Positions 31,504 through 40,665 of a DNA stretch of 40,665 nt are shown here, in pieces; the first letter of the stretch is position 1, and each line of letters begins with the position of its first letter. The position numbers were made by a program, and so were the translations under genes. The DNA lies in assembly GCA_015655125.1 (NCBI GenBank), contig JAATFP010000012.1, positions 1-40,665 of the forward strand, read 5' to 3'. The notes under the pieces are model-generated. The model was not told the origin of the DNA. It saw only the letters and a list, made by a program, of their open reading frames with translations, and searched no databases. This DNA comes from Chitinophagales bacterium. GTDB lineage: Bacteria > Bacteroidota > Bacteroidia > Chitinophagales > Chitinophagaceae.

Positions 31504-32400
31504 GTGGCTGCATCAGATGTGAAAGCTACGCCGGTAGCGGCAGCCATCATCGCCGATAAAAAGGTGGATAGTAAAAATATCACGCCAACAGGTACCAACG
31601 GAAAGATCGTTAAGCAGGATGTGTTGGAATTACTCAACAATCCCGGCCGCAAGCCGGGGGCGGAACTGTTCAGCAGAAATGACCGTCCCGAAAAAATGAG
31701 CAACCTCCGCAAAACTATCAGCCGCAGGTTGGTAGAAGCTAAAAATACAACGGCGATGCTCACCACTTTTAATGAAGTGGATATGGGGCCGATCATGGAA
31801 ATAAGAAAAAAATTTAAAGATAAATTCAAAGAAGTACATGGCGTGAATCTCGGTTTCATGAGTTTCTTCACCAAAGCATGTTGCTATGCATTGCAACAAT
31901 TTCCTTCGGTAAATGCATATATAGACGGTGAAAATATCATTTATCATGATTACTGCGATGTTTCCATCGCAGTGAGTGCACCCAAAGGCCTGGTAGTTCC
32001 GGTGATCCGCAACGCAGAAAGCCTGGGCATGGCCGACATTGAGAATGCAGTGGTGGATCTTGCTACCAAAGCCAAGAATAACAAGCTCACCATCGAAGAA
32101 ATGACCGGAGGAACATTCACCATCACCAACGGTGGTATCTTTGGCAGCATGATGAGTACACCGATTATCAACATTCCGCAAAGTGCAATCTTAGGCATGC
32201 ACAATATCGTGGAGAGGCCGATGGCGGTAAATGGCCAGGTAGTGATCAAGCCGATGATGTACGTAGCTTTAAGCTATGATCACCGTATCATCGACGGACG
32301 GGAATCGGTAGGCTTCCTCGTAACGGTGAAGAACCTGCTGGAAAACCCGTCGCTGCTGCTTTTCGGAAAAGACCCGGTATCAACTTTACTTGAATTGTAA
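31504..32400 (+). CDS. Core piece of the split odhB
   Basis: The remainder of the frame holds the end of the linker, the E1/E3-binding domain and the full catalytic acyltransferase core (298 residues from the GTG at 31504). It would need re-initiation, for example at that GTG or at the ATG at 31696. The core residues of SYDHRIIDG (His, Asp) are intact near the C-terminus. Whether it is made at all is unknown. Confidence 0.55.
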   Translation: MAASDVKATPVAAAIIADKKVDSKNITPTGTNGKIVKQDVLELLNNPGRKPGAELFSRNDRPEKMSNLRKTISRRLVEAKNTTAMLTTFNEVDMGPIMEIRKKFKDKFKEVHGVNLGFMSFFTKACCYALQQFPSVNAYIDGENIIYHDYCDVSIAVSAPKGLVVPVIRNAESLGMADIENAVVDLATKAKNNKLTIEEMTGGTFTITNGGIFGSMMSTPIINIPQSAILGMHNIVERPMAVNGQVVIKPMMYVALSYDHRIIDGRESVGFLVTVKNLLENPSLLLFGKDPVSTLLEL

Positions 32401-32421
32401 GGTCATTATAAAGATAAAATG

Positions 32422-32447
32422 AAGTCCCGTGTGAAGCGGGACTTTTT
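32422..32447 (+). terminator. Intrinsic terminator of odhB, touching the next gene's start
   Basis: AAGTCCCG (32422-32429) and CGGGACTT (32437-32444) pair perfectly around a 7-nt loop and are followed by five Ts (32443-32447). The next start codon is at 32451, only 3 bp later, so the hairpin also occupies the region where that gene's leader would be. Confidence 0.85.
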
Positions 32448-32450
32448 AAT

Positions 32451-33614
32451 ATGAGCAAATTTCATTCTCACCTTTCGTCGGCAAAACAGATTTTAGGCGC
32501 CTATTCGGGCGCGGAACCGTTTGTACATTTTATAAAAAAGCACTTTGCGGCAAACAAAAAATATGGCTCGAAAGATCGCCGTTCGGTAAGCAACTTGTGT
32601 TACAATTATTTCCGGGCAGGAAATGTGTTGAAAGAACGGCCAATGAATGAGCGATTGTTGTTGTCTCTCTTCCTTTGCGGAGAAACCTCCAATGAAATGC
32701 TGGATTTTTTTTATCCGGAATTGAATGAAAAAATAAGCTTGCCGGTTGAAGAAAAAGTGGCGCTGATCAACGTGGAGCTAACCAATCTTTTTCCTTTTCA
32801 AAATGAATTGTCAACTGACATCGGCCGGGCCGGATTCGCTTCATCATTGTTGCATCAACCTAAACTGTTTGTCCGCGTCCGGCCGGGCCGTAAAAATATC
32901 GTAGAAACCAGGCTGACAGCGGCTGATATTATTTTTGAAAATATAGCAGACAATACGCTGTCGATCAGGAACGCCACTTCGCTGGAAGATATTATTGCCA
33001 TCAACAAAGATGTTGTGATACAGGATAAAAATTCGCAGCACGTACTCGATTTTCTGGACGAACAAAAGCATTTTGGCGAAAGAAAAATAACAGCCTGGGA
33101 TTGCTGCGCCGCAAGTGGCGGCAAGGCAATTTTGCTCTACGATAAACTGCATGGAAAAGTACAGCTTACGGTGTCGGATATCCGGAAAAGCATCTTGCAC
33201 AATTGCGAAAAAAGATTGCAACAGGCAAAGGTGGAAATCTATAAAAGTTTTGTAGCGGATCTTACTCAAAAAAATATTCCCGGCTTCACGGACAGCTTTC
33301 CGCTGATCGTTTGTGACGCGCCTTGCACCGGAAGCGGCACTTGGGGAAGAACACCCGAACAGTTGTTTTATTTTGATAAAAATCAGATAGGAGAATATGT
33401 TCAAAAACAACAAAAGATCGCGCTCAATGCATGCAGACATTTACAGACGAACGGACTCTTCTTTTACATTACCTGTTCTGTTTTTGAAAAAGAAAATGAA
33501 GGTGTGATAAAATTTCTTCAACAGCAAACAGGATGCAGGGTATTGCATCAGCAATATTATAAAGGCTATGAGAGTGGTGCTGATTCTATGTTTGTGAGTG
33601 TGATCACGATCTGA
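32451..33614 (+). CDS. RsmB/NOP-family RNA (cytosine-C5) methyltransferase
   Basis: This 387-residue enzyme should methylate cytosine C5 in rRNA or tRNA with SAM. The SAM-binding motif is WDCCAASGGKAILLYDKL (about 220-237). The two catalytic cysteines lie in VCDAPCTGSGTWGR and FYITCSVFEKEN, the order typical of RsmB/RsmF proteins. The N-terminal part (1-140) resembles the NusB-like domain of RsmB by position only. Which RNA it modifies is not clear. The start is the ATG at 32451, 3 bp after the odhB terminator, so either an upstream promoter lies in odhB or the terminator is partly read through. Confidence 0.9.
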   Translation: MSKFHSHLSSAKQILGAYSGAEPFVHFIKKHFAANKKYGSKDRRSVSNLCYNYFRAGNVLKERPMNERLLLSLFLCGETSNEMLDFFYPELNEKISLPVEEKVALINVELTNLFPFQNELSTDIGRAGFASSLLHQPKLFVRVRPGRKNIVETRLTAADIIFENIADNTLSIRNATSLEDIIAINKDVVIQDKNSQHVLDFLDEQKHFGERKITAWDCCAASGGKAILLYDKLHGKVQLTVSDIRKSILHNCEKRLQQAKVEIYKSFVADLTQKNIPGFTDSFPLIVCDAPCTGSGTWGRTPEQLFYFDKNQIGEYVQKQQKIALNACRHLQTNGLFFYITCSVFEKENEGVIKFLQQQTGCRVLHQQYYKGYESGADSMFVSVITI

Positions 33615-33867
33615 GATTGCAGCTTTCAATTTGATTAGAGGATCACACAGATCGGACTTTGAGCCAGGGTTAACGAATTGAACAATTTGCAGGATAAAAA
33701 TTCATTTCAGAAACATCATTTGCGGATCTTAAAATAGATTTACATAATTTCTTAGCGTCATGAAAATCCTTCAATTCTGAAAATTCTGAATCAGGCAAAC
33801 ATGCCGATGAGAACGGGATAGGATCTGCGTAATTTTTTAATCAATTTATAATCTGCGATAAAACTTT

Positions 33868-35826
33868 CTATTTCAGTATCTGTTTTGTAAAAATCTTCTT
33901 TCCATCCACAAACACCGACACAAAATAAACTCCGCGGCTCATTGCTTTCATGGGGATGCTTTCGGTATTGATTCCAACCGGTTGTTGCGTTGTTTTTGAA
34001 AATACTTTTTGTCCCAATGCGTTTACAATATTAATATCAACTTTTGCAGGGGTCGTTCTTGTGATTTTGATGTTAAGATCATCCTGTACAGGATTTGGTC
34101 CTATGGTGATATTGTCTGTTAAAGCCACACATTCGGCAGCATGTGAAACCTGCATGGAATCTACATAGAATGTTGTATCGCTTCCGATCGTCATCTTGAT
34201 ACGATAGGAAATATTTCCAACGGCAACGGCCGAAATATTATCAGTGAATGTAAAGTCGTTTTTTGCAAATTCATTTGCGCCTGTGAAAGTTTTTATAGAC
34301 GCGTAATCTGCCTGCCCCGGTGTGCGGCGCTCTATCTCAACCGACATGTCGTTGCCAGTCTTTATAGAAAATGCAAGCGATGCATCGCACGCAGAAACGA
34401 CGGGCGATTGTTTTGTAAACAGTTTTTTTATCAATAATACAAACGATTTCTTCATATCCGGAATTCCGTAACCCATGCGGTTATCAGGCGCGGTGTACTT
34501 TGTGGAAGATTGCTGCACGGCATCGATGATGCTCATGTTATTCACTTCCGGAAAGGCCTGCCATAAGCAAGTGAGCAAGCCTGCCATATTAGGACAAGCA
34601 TAGGAAGTTCCGCTGCCATATTCCGGCTGTCCATTACCGGAATTTGCTACCACGGCGTTCCAGCCAACCGATGCAACATTGGGTTTTACGTCGCCGTCGC
34701 TGCTCGGGCCGTATGCACTGAAGCCGGCCACATTGCCAAGTGTATCAACCGCAGCGATTGCAAGTACGCTGTCGGCATCCGAAGGCGTGATAATATGGTT
34801 CCAGCCAATATCATTGCCGGTGTTGCCTGCCGCAACAACCATCAGCATGCCTTTCTTTGCCGCCAAATCTGCACCGCGCGCGCTGATGCTGGTGTTCCCG
34901 TTCATGTCGGCATACGTGTAGTCGAATGCGGTGCCGTCAAAGTCATAATAACCCAAAGAAGTGGAGGTGATGGATACGCCCAGGCTATCGGCCAGCTCCA
35001 CGCCAGCCACCCAGTTTTGTTCTTCGATCGGGTACTCGCTCAAAACATCTTCCGTGCGATAGAGGTAAAAAGAGGTCTTTGGCGCACTACCCACAAAAAC
35101 GCCGGGAATGTTGGCCGCGATTGTGCTTAAACATTTCATACCATGTTCAAAATCTTCATCAACGCTGGCATCGTTGGACACAAAATCCCAGGTACCCAGG
35201 ATCTGGTGGTTGGCGCGAATGCTGTCGAAGGTCGGCAGTGATAAATAGTGATAAAATCCAGCATCGAGGATCGTCATTTTCATTCCTTCACCACGAAAGC
35301 CATGATCGTGTAAAAATTGTCCCTGGTGGATCTTTACCTGGCCGTTGCTTTTGCCGTAATTGAAAAGACTTTGTGTGAAAGATACTTCACCGGCTGGTGA
35401 ATTTCCATCGGTGAGGCCGGCATCAAAATGTTTGTTTACCGGCAAATTATTGCCAACCGGACGTGCTGCGACCGGCGCTGCGCTGACGACGAAGGGAAGT
35501 GCATTTATTTTAGCCAACGCTGCTGCGTCTGTGGTTCGTATCGCTACCTGGTTGAGCCATTTGGAAGTATTGAGGATGGTAACATTTCCGGCGAGCCGTA
35601 TGCTGTCGATATAACGCGGAGTTACGGGAAGGTCGGTGCTGTCGATTGCGATATTGTATTTGGTCCGGCGCTCAATGGCGGCTGTTGTAAGGTACTGCGA
35701 AGGATTGGCAATCGAGTATGGATTGGTTCCTTTGTCTTTCAATCGCACAATGTACCTGGAATATTGAGCGCTCGTTTGAAGATGCAGCAAAAATATAATC
35801 ACTAATATGGGGAGGATCTTTTTCAT
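33868..35826 (-). CDS. Secreted subtilisin-like serine protease (S8) with T9SS sorting domain
   Basis: This 652-residue protease has a signal peptide (1-20, MKKILPILVIIFLLHLQTSA) and a propeptide-like region (about 22-125). The S8 catalytic domain has D188 (MTILDAG), H228 (EHGMKCLSTIA), oxyanion N335 (AAGNTG) and S408 (YGSGTSYACPNMAG). A T9SS type A sorting domain closes the protein (ITIGPNPVQDDLNIKITR ... GVYFVSVFVDGKKIFTKQIL). It should be secreted through the T9SS, whose channel gene sprA lies in this window. I start at the ATG at 35826 because a signal peptide begins there; a start 30 bp upstream would put ten residues before it. The triad looks complete. Confidence 0.93.
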   Translation of the reverse strand: MKKILPILVIIFLLHLQTSAQYSRYIVRLKDKGTNPYSIANPSQYLTTAAIERRTKYNIAIDSTDLPVTPRYIDSIRLAGNVTILNTSKWLNQVAIRTTDAAALAKINALPFVVSAAPVAARPVGNNLPVNKHFDAGLTDGNSPAGEVSFTQSLFNYGKSNGQVKIHQGQFLHDHGFRGEGMKMTILDAGFYHYLSLPTFDSIRANHQILGTWDFVSNDASVDEDFEHGMKCLSTIAANIPGVFVGSAPKTSFYLYRTEDVLSEYPIEEQNWVAGVELADSLGVSITSTSLGYYDFDGTAFDYTYADMNGNTSISARGADLAAKKGMLMVVAAGNTGNDIGWNHIITPSDADSVLAIAAVDTLGNVAGFSAYGPSSDGDVKPNVASVGWNAVVANSGNGQPEYGSGTSYACPNMAGLLTCLWQAFPEVNNMSIIDAVQQSSTKYTAPDNRMGYGIPDMKKSFVLLIKKLFTKQSPVVSACDASLAFSIKTGNDMSVEIERRTPGQADYASIKTFTGANEFAKNDFTFTDNISAVAVGNISYRIKMTIGSDTTFYVDSMQVSHAAECVALTDNITIGPNPVQDDLNIKITRTTPAKVDINIVNALGQKVFSKTTQQPVGINTESIPMKAMSRGVYFVSVFVDGKKIFTKQILK

Positions 35827-35906
35827 TGTTTGTTTTTGTTTCACGCAAAGCCACAAAGAAAATGCAAAAGACGCGGCTTTACGGAACGTTGCGCCTTTGA
35901 GAGTAA

Positions 35907-36902
35907 TTAACTATTATATCCCCATTTCACCCACGTGGCGCCCCACGTAAATCCGCCGCCAAAAGATGACAATACAATATTATCACCTTTCTTCAATTGC
36001 TTTTCCCAATCCCACAGGCACAAGGGCAAAGTGGCCGCCGTAGTATTACCGTACTTCTGGATGTTGATCATCACCTTTTCTCTTGGCAGATCCATCCTGT
36101 TGGCAGTGGCATCAATAATGCGCAGGTTTGCCTGGTGGGGAACGAGCCATGCAATATCATCAGCTGTAAGATTATTACGCTGCAGCAGTTCATAGCTCAC
36201 ATCGGCCATGCCTTTTACAGCAAATTTGAAAACAGCCTGACCTTCCTGGTATACGAAATGTTCTTTAGCGAGAACGGTTTCAACAGTTGCCGGTTTCACG
36301 GATCCGCCGGCTTTCATGTGCAGATGTTTTGCTCCGCTACCGTCGCTGCGCATGATACTGTCGAGTATGCCCGTTCCGTCGGTGCTTGCTTCAAGCAAAA
36401 CTGCGCCGGCACCATCGCCGAAAATGATGCAGGTGGTACGATCGCTGTAATCGATGATGCTGCTCATTTTATCTACGCCCACCACGATCACTTTTTTGTA
36501 CCTGCCGCTTTCGATATATGCGGCACCTGTGGTGAGCGCATATAAAAATCCTGAACAAGCGGCGGCTATATCAAAGCTAAAAGCATTTTTGATACCGGCC
36601 TTGTCGGCAATCAGGTTTGCCGTTGCCGGAAAAACCATATCGGGCGTAACGGTTGCACAGATCACACAGTCGATCTCGTCGGGTGAAATACCTTTTTTAT
36701 CAAATATGTTCTTTACGGCTTCCACTCCCATATCGCTGCTGCCGAGGCCTTCGCCTTTGAGTATCCTTCTTTCTTCGATACCGGTTCGGGTGCGTATCCA
36801 TTCATCTGTGGTTTCGATCATCGTTTCCAGTTCCTGGTTAGTGAGCCTGTATTCCGGCACATATCCGCCAACACAAGTGATGGCAGCAGTAATTTTTTCC
36901 AT
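35907..36902 (-). CDS. fabH: 3-oxoacyl-ACP synthase III (FabH)
   Basis: FabH joins acetyl-CoA or a branched starter to malonyl-ACP to begin fatty acid synthesis. The 331-residue length is normal. The catalytic triad is C116 ([11 protein letters not shown]), H256 ([10 protein letters not shown]) and N286 (KYGNTTAAT). The substrate tunnel loop holds [12 protein letters not shown] near 35-46. The gene stands alone here, with an exact TAACTTTG box on its upstream side. No plsX or acpP is next to it. Confidence 0.96.
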   Translation of the reverse strand: MEKITAAITCVGGYVPEYRLTNQELETMIETTDEWIRTRTGIEERRILKGEGLGSSDMGVEAVKNIFDKKGISPDEIDCVICATVTPDMVFPATANLIADKAGIKNAFSFDIAAACSGFLYALTTGAAYIESGRYKKVIVVGVDKMSSIIDYSDRTTCIIFGDGAGAVLLEASTDGTGILDSIMRSDGSGAKHLHMKAGGSVKPATVETVLAKEHFVYQEGQAVFKFAVKGMADVSYELLQRNNLTADDIAWLVPHQANLRIIDATANRMDLPREKVMINIQKYGNTTAATLPLCLWDWEKQLKKGDNIVLSSFGGGFTWGATWVKWGYNS

Positions 36903-36939
36903 TGATTCTTACAATTTATTGATTTGCCTGATATTTGCG

Positions 36940-36947
36940 CAAAGTTA
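36940..36947 (-). promoter_or_regulatory. Candidate -7 element of fabH
   Basis: On the minus strand this reads TAACTTTG, an exact TAnnTTTG match 37 bp before the fabH ATG. I cannot find a good TTG at the -33 position. Confidence 0.4.
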
Positions 36948-36982
36948 TAAGAAAGTTTAGAGATTAGGGTTTTGAGGTTAGC

Positions 36983-37064
36983 GGTTTAGACAGTTCAGGC
37001 GTTTATTTTTGAGCTTTATTCGCTGAGGCCGTAAATCATCTCAACCTTCCAAACTGTCTAAACC
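36983..37064. repeat. 13-bp perfect inverted repeat upstream of ruvA
   Basis: GGTTTAGACAGTT at 36983-36995 and AACTGTCTAAACC at 37052-37064 are exact inverted repeats with 56 bp between. The surrounding words (CTAAAC, GTTTAG) recur, as in simple intergenic repeats of this phylum. It may form a long hairpin between divergent fabH and ruvA. Confidence 0.4.
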
Positions 37065-37178
37065 TGCATACTGCGCAACTAAACGGGCCGCAGGCTGCTA
37101 AAGGTCTAAACTTCTAAACTTTTTACGCGGGTGGGTGGTAAAAATCCCTTATTTTCGCTAACTGACACATCAGACGCT

Positions 37179-37763
37179 ATGTACGCATACCTCGAAGGAA
37201 AATTTACTTATAAAAGCCCGGCGCAGGTACATGTGGACATAAATGGTGTCGGATATGAGGTTAATATTAGCCTGACCACCTATTCTGCCATCCAGGCGCT
37301 TACCGGTGGCCGATTGCACGTTTACCTGCAGGTAAAGGAAGATGCGCATACGTTGTATGGCTTTTTCGACCGGCAGGAAAAGGAAATGTTTATTATGTTG
37401 ATAAGCGTTTCCGGGGTTGGTGCAGCAACTGCGCGTATGATGTTGTCCTCGCTACGATCCGAGGAAGTGGCATTGGCAATCGTGCAGGGAAATGTCCGTT
37501 TGCTGGAAAGTGTTAAGGGAATCGGGAAAAAAACGGCTGAAAGACTCGTACTGGAACTGAAAGATAAAGTAAACAAACAACCGTCCGGAATTGATAATAT
37601 CATACCGGTAGGCAATAGATTGGAACAGGATGCGTTAACTGCTTTAACTGCCCTGGGAATTTCCCGTCAGCAGGCCGAGCAATCGATCCAGAAAATAATC
37701 CGAGCCGAACCAGGTATCTTACATTTAGAAGATCTGATAAAAAAAGCTTTAAAAGTCATTTGA
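37179..37763 (+). CDS. ruvA: Holliday junction DNA helicase subunit RuvA
   Basis: RuvA binds four-way DNA junctions and, with RuvB, drives branch migration in recombinational repair. The 194-residue product has the OB-fold N-terminus (MYAYLEGKFTYKSPAQVHVD), the tandem helix-hairpin-helix motifs (ISVSGVGAATARMML and SVKGIGKKTAERLVLELKDK) and a C-terminal RuvB-binding domain (DALTALTALGISRQQAEQSI). I use the ATG at 37179, because upstream codons lack similarity. sprA starts 29 bp downstream, an arrangement known from other Bacteroidota. A TATTTTCG box (one mismatch) lies 22 nt before the start. Confidence 0.96.
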   Translation: MYAYLEGKFTYKSPAQVHVDINGVGYEVNISLTTYSAIQALTGGRLHVYLQVKEDAHTLYGFFDRQEKEMFIMLISVSGVGAATARMMLSSLRSEEVALAIVQGNVRLLESVKGIGKKTAERLVLELKDKVNKQPSGIDNIIPVGNRLEQDALTALTALGISRQQAEQSIQKIIRAEPGILHLEDLIKKALKVI

Positions 37764-37792
37764 TACAACTGCTACGTTAACTTATTTACCGG

Positions 37793-40665
37793 ATGTTGCT
37801 TATTAGAAAAACAATTCTCACAATATTGGCGTGTTGTAGCGTTCCCGTGTTGCTTTCCATGGTAAATGCGGGAAATTCGTTTCAAACACCGGTACCACAA
37901 ACACCCGTACCGCAACAATTACCGCCGGATACGCCCAGAAATTATTCAGACAGCCTGAAATATCCGATCAAAGATCGCCGCGGCGATAATGTTTCCGGTC
38001 AGTCTAACAGCACCTATGATCTGAAGAGTCCTTCCAACCTTACAGATTCCGTAGTGTACGATGCGATCAACCGCGTATACACGGTGTATGAGAAGATCGG
38101 AAACAAATATTACCGCGTACCAACAACCTATACATTTGACGAATATTGGGCCATGCGTAACCGCGAAGCGGAAATAGCCTATTTTCAAAAACGCGCCAAC
38201 ACCACCAGCATCCTTAACCGCGGCAAACTGGTAAAACCAAAATTATCGCTCACCGACAACCTCTTTAACCGGCTTTTCGGAAACGGAAAGATCGAGATCA
38301 CTCCGCAAGGAAACGTCAACATCACCGCAGGCTACCAGGGACAGAAAACAGATAACCCAACGCTTCCGGAAAGGGCGCGGAACAATGGTGGTCTTGATTT
38401 CAACATGAATGCGCAGGTAAACGTGAATGCCAACATCGGCGACAAACTGAAATTTCCGATCAATTATAATACCCTGGCCAACTTTGACCTGGAAAACCAG
38501 CTTAAATTGGATTATACCGGCAAGGATGATGAGATCTTAAAACGTTTCGAAGCGGGTAACGTGAGTTTTCCAAGCCGCGGGACATTAATTCCCGGCGCAC
38601 AGCAATTGTTTGGTATTAAAACGCAATTGCAATTTGGTAAACTGTATATCACCGGCGTTTTGGCAAATCAGAAATCGCAGCGACAGAATGTAAATCTGCA
38701 GGGCGGCGCCGCTTCGCAGAATTTTGAGATTAAGGCAGATGAATACGAGGAGAACCGCCACTTCCTGGCGGCACAATATTTCCGGAACAATTATAACCAG
38801 ATCATGAGCAAGCTACCGGCCATTACCGCGCCGGTGCAGATCCTCCGTATGGAAGTCTGGGTTACGAATCGTATCGGTACCACTACAGAAACGCGTGATG
38901 TGGTAGGGTTGATGGATCTCGGTGAATCGCAGCCTTTCCTTCCGCCGCCCACCATCAATGTTCTGTCAAACTCACCGGTACCGAGCAACAATACCAACGA
39001 CCTTTTGCAAAAGATCAAAAGCCTCGGTAACTACCGTGATCCTGCTTCTATCTACAGTTTGCTTCGCAACAACCTCGGACTGAGTCCGGTGCAGGATTTT
39101 GAAAAGACTTTTGCGCGCAAACTCGACAGTACACAGTATACTTATAACAAGCAGCTCGGAACCATCTCGCTCAGTCAGCCGCTGCAAACGGATGAAGTAC
39201 TTGCGGTGGCTTATCAATATACTTACAACGGCCGTGTATTACAGGTGGGTGAATTTTCGCAGGATGTGCCGCCCGATACCACTTCAGGTGCCAGTGCCGG
39301 TATCCAGAAAATATTGTTCCTCAAATTGCTGAAGGCAACATCGCAACGTACCAATCTGCCGATCTGGGACCTGATGATGAAGAACGTTTATTCCATCGGC
39401 TACGGAACGTTGTCGCCGCAGGATTTCAAACTAGATGTACTTTACCAGGAACCCGGATTGGGCGCCAAACGCTATTTCCCTTTCGGTAACCAGAATGCCG
39501 GCGCACCGATCATTTCGCTTATCAACCTCGACCGGTTGAACAGCCAGCTTGACCCGCAACCCGACGGTGTATTCGATTATGTGGAAGATTTTACGGTCGT
39601 CTCGTCCTACAGTCGCGTGATATTCCCTGTGCTGGAACCTTTCGGCCGGGATCTTGCCACCGGGCTTTACACCAACCCGAACGATCCCAACATAAAAGAT
39701 ACTTTATATTATGCTCTGTATGATTCCATCAAAGCAGTGGCGCAGCAATATCCTAACCTCAACAGGTTTGTACTTAAAGGTTCGGCAAAAACATCCGGCT
39801 CTGCCGATATCAGTATTGGCTACAACATTCCGCGAGGTTCCGTAACCGTGACGGCCGGCGGGCGCACACTGGTGGAAGGTGCAGATTACGATATCAACTA
39901 CGATCTTGGAACCATCAAAGTGACTAACCAGGCGATCCTCAATGCCGGATTACCTGTGCAGGTTAATTTTGAAAACAATGCTTCGTTTGGAATTCAGCAG
40001 CGATCGTATATGGGATTGCGGTTCGATTACCTGGCTAAAAATACCGCGAAAGAGCAATTGTCGATCGGGGGTACTGCCGTGCGATTGAGTGAGCGCCCCT
40101 TCTTTACCAAGGTAAATCTGAATGACGATCCGATCCGCAACGCCATGTTCGGCCTTGATGTGAATTACCGCAAAGATGTTCCACGCCTTACCAAGTGGCT
40201 GGACAAGTTACCTTTTTATTCCACTACTACGCCGTCTACGATCAATGTATATGCAGAAGGTGCAGCCCTCAAGCCCGGACACGCGCCGCAGATCGGTCGT
40301 GGCAGCAACGGCCTGATATATATTGACGATTTTGAAGGAAGTAAATCCGGTATCGATCTCCGGTTCCCTTCTATCAGTTGGACCTTGGCCTCCACGCCAT
40401 TTGGTGCCACCGATACATTTGGCAATGTATTGTTTCCGGAAGCCGCGCTGAATAATGATCTTAATTATGGAAAGAACCGTGCAAAGATTGCATGGTACCA
40501 GATAGAACAAACTTTGCAGCAGTATCGCGGGCAAAACAACCCTATCACTGATCCCGTGTTATTGAGCGATCCGCGCACGCGGCAGGTGTATCAGAAAGAG
40601 ATCTTCCCGCAAAGAACCACTGGTTTTGGTGAGAGCCAGTTGGTTACATTTGACCTTGCTTATTA
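37793..40665 (+). CDS. sprA: Type IX secretion outer-membrane translocon SprA (Sov), 5' part
   Basis: SprA is the very large beta-barrel channel of the T9SS through which proteins with sorting domains leave the cell; it also bears on gliding in some species. Starting at the ATG at 37793, the frame is open for 957 codons to the right edge, roughly the first two-fifths of a typical SprA. There is a signal peptide (LLIRKTILTILACCSVPVLL). Family segments are YRVPTTYTFDEYWAMRN, NVNANIGDKLKFPINYNT, RFEAGNVSFPSRGTLIPGAQ and the SADISIGYNIPRGSVTVTAG stretch. No stop or frameshift is seen. It is probably co-transcribed with ruvA. Confidence 0.96.
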   Translation, partial: MLLIRKTILTILACCSVPVLLSMVNAGNSFQTPVPQTPVPQQLPPDTPRNYSDSLKYPIKDRRGDNVSGQSNSTYDLKSPSNLTDSVVYDAINRVYTVYEKIGNKYYRVPTTYTFDEYWAMRNREAEIAYFQKRANTTSILNRGKLVKPKLSLTDNLFNRLFGNGKIEITPQGNVNITAGYQGQKTDNPTLPERARNNGGLDFNMNAQVNVNANIGDKLKFPINYNTLANFDLENQLKLDYTGKDDEILKRFEAGNVSFPSRGTLIPGAQQLFGIKTQLQFGKLYITGVLANQKSQRQNVNLQGGAASQNFEIKADEYEENRHFLAAQYFRNNYNQIMSKLPAITAPVQILRMEVWVTNRIGTTTETRDVVGLMDLGESQPFLPPPTINVLSNSPVPSNNTNDLLQKIKSLGNYRDPASIYSLLRNNLGLSPVQDFEKTFARKLDSTQYTYNKQLGTISLSQPLQTDEVLAVAYQYTYNGRVLQVGEFSQDVPPDTTSGASAGIQKILFLKLLKATSQRTNLPIWDLMMKNVYSIGYGTLSPQDFKLDVLYQEPGLGAKRYFPFGNQNAGAPIISLINLDRLNSQLDPQPDGVFDYVEDFTVVSSYSRVIFPVLEPFGRDLATGLYTNPNDPNIKDTLYYALYDSIKAVAQQYPNLNRFVLKGSAKTSGSADISIGYNIPRGSVTVTAGGRTLVEGADYDINYDLGTIKVTNQAILNAGLPVQVNFENNASFGIQQRSYMGLRFDYLAKNTAKEQLSIGGTAVRLSERPFFTKVNLNDDPIRNAMFGLDVNYRKDVPRLTKWLDKLPFYSTTTPSTINVYAEGAALKPGHAPQIGRGSNGLIYIDDFEGSKSGIDLRFPSISWTLASTPFGATDTFGNVLFPEAALNNDLNYGKNRAKIAWYQIEQTLQQYRGQNNPITDPVLLSDPRTRQVYQKEIFPQRTTGFGESQLVTFDLAY

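Larger units (their letters stand above)
31171..32400 (+). pseudogene. odhB: odhB, dihydrolipoyl succinyltransferase (E2), split by an in-frame TAA
   Basis: The single frame 31171-32400 (409 residues if read through) is a complete 2-oxoglutarate dehydrogenase E2. It has a lipoyl domain with lysine in ESEKATFE, an Ala/Pro/Glu-rich linker, a peripheral-subunit-binding domain ([19 protein letters not shown]) and a catalytic core with [15 protein letters not shown] at 31432-31434 falls in the linker, where a CAA, AAA or GAA codon is expected, and the frame continues without change. It is either a recent nonsense mutation, a sequence error, or a true split into lipoyl and core polypeptides. odhA is not adjacent. 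The function, in the TCA cycle, is normally important, so a dead gene would be surprising. Confidence 0.8.

Noticed and set aside
31134..31874. Long minus-strand open frame opposite odhB (246 codons)
   Set aside because: It lies antisense to conserved E2 domains, has a Ser/Ala/Phe-rich composition typical of a reverse-strand shadow, and has no homology signal I recognise.
36961..37131. Possible CRISPR or tandem repeat array upstream of ruvA
   Set aside because: The CTAAAC/GTTTAG words are irregularly spaced with no constant repeat length or spacers. It is a simple inverted repeat region.
1..40665. Reassignment of TAA as a sense codon
   Set aside because: Many intact genes in the window end with TAA at the expected family length, such as mqnB, odhB itself and rpoD, so the two internal TAAs are local events.

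Overview
The window comes from a Bacteroidota chromosome, most likely Chitinophagaceae or a near relative (the family level is inference). The signs are a short RpoD of the Bacteroidota type, the type IX secretion (T9SS) translocon gene sprA beside ruvA, several secreted proteins with T9SS C-terminal sorting domains, a GLPGLI-family protein, futalosine-pathway menaquinone genes, and -7 elements of the form TAnnTTTG with little sign of Shine-Dalgarno sites. It is ordinary chromosome with no prophage, integron, CRISPR array or insertion sequence that I can see.

Layout. 1-3527: the 5' end of fabD, folE and two pterin synthase paralogues on the minus strand, then divergent mqnB-mqnD. 3571-8428 (minus): a secreted alpha-amylase whose T9SS sorting domain is cut by an in-frame TAA, then a photolyase and a class IV aminotransferase. 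8486-15165: a signalling island with four NarL-type response regulators, two short HisKA_3 kinases and two very AT-rich multi-pass membrane proteins, arranged as two membrane protein-kinase-regulator units plus two stand-alone regulators. Its largest spacer, about 0.7 kb and AT-rich, holds tandem DnaA boxes, several dyads and an 18-codon ORF. 15294-20908: deoxynucleoside kinase, trpS, gatC, an ABC ATPase, a corrinoid adenosyltransferase, a GLPGLI protein, and an ECF sigma factor with a membrane partner. 21225-27852: tRNA-Met(CAU), M20 peptidase, Tat-exported superoxide dismutase, LptF/LptG-type permease, two small proteins and rpoD. 28140-30927 (minus): a two-gene operon of a T9SS-sorted protein and a protein with a dockerin-like repeat pair. 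31171-33614: odhB split by an in-frame TAA, then an RsmB-like methyltransferase. 33868-40665: a T9SS-sorted subtilase, fabH, ruvA and the first 957 codons of sprA, which runs off the window.

How the genes fit together. FolE makes the substrate of the pterin synthases. MqnB and MqnD act in the same menaquinone route. SprA is the outer-membrane channel through which the amylase, the subtilase and the 28140-29279 product would be exported. The sigma factor at 26974 is the one expected to read the TAnnTTTG promoters seen at several genes here.

The points that most deserve a second look are the two in-frame TAA codons in otherwise intact genes, a membrane sensor whose first helix lies upstream of any usual start codon, the duplicated seven-helix sensor modules with a possible peptide gene between them, the paired DnaA boxes, and -7 elements that nearly touch start codons.
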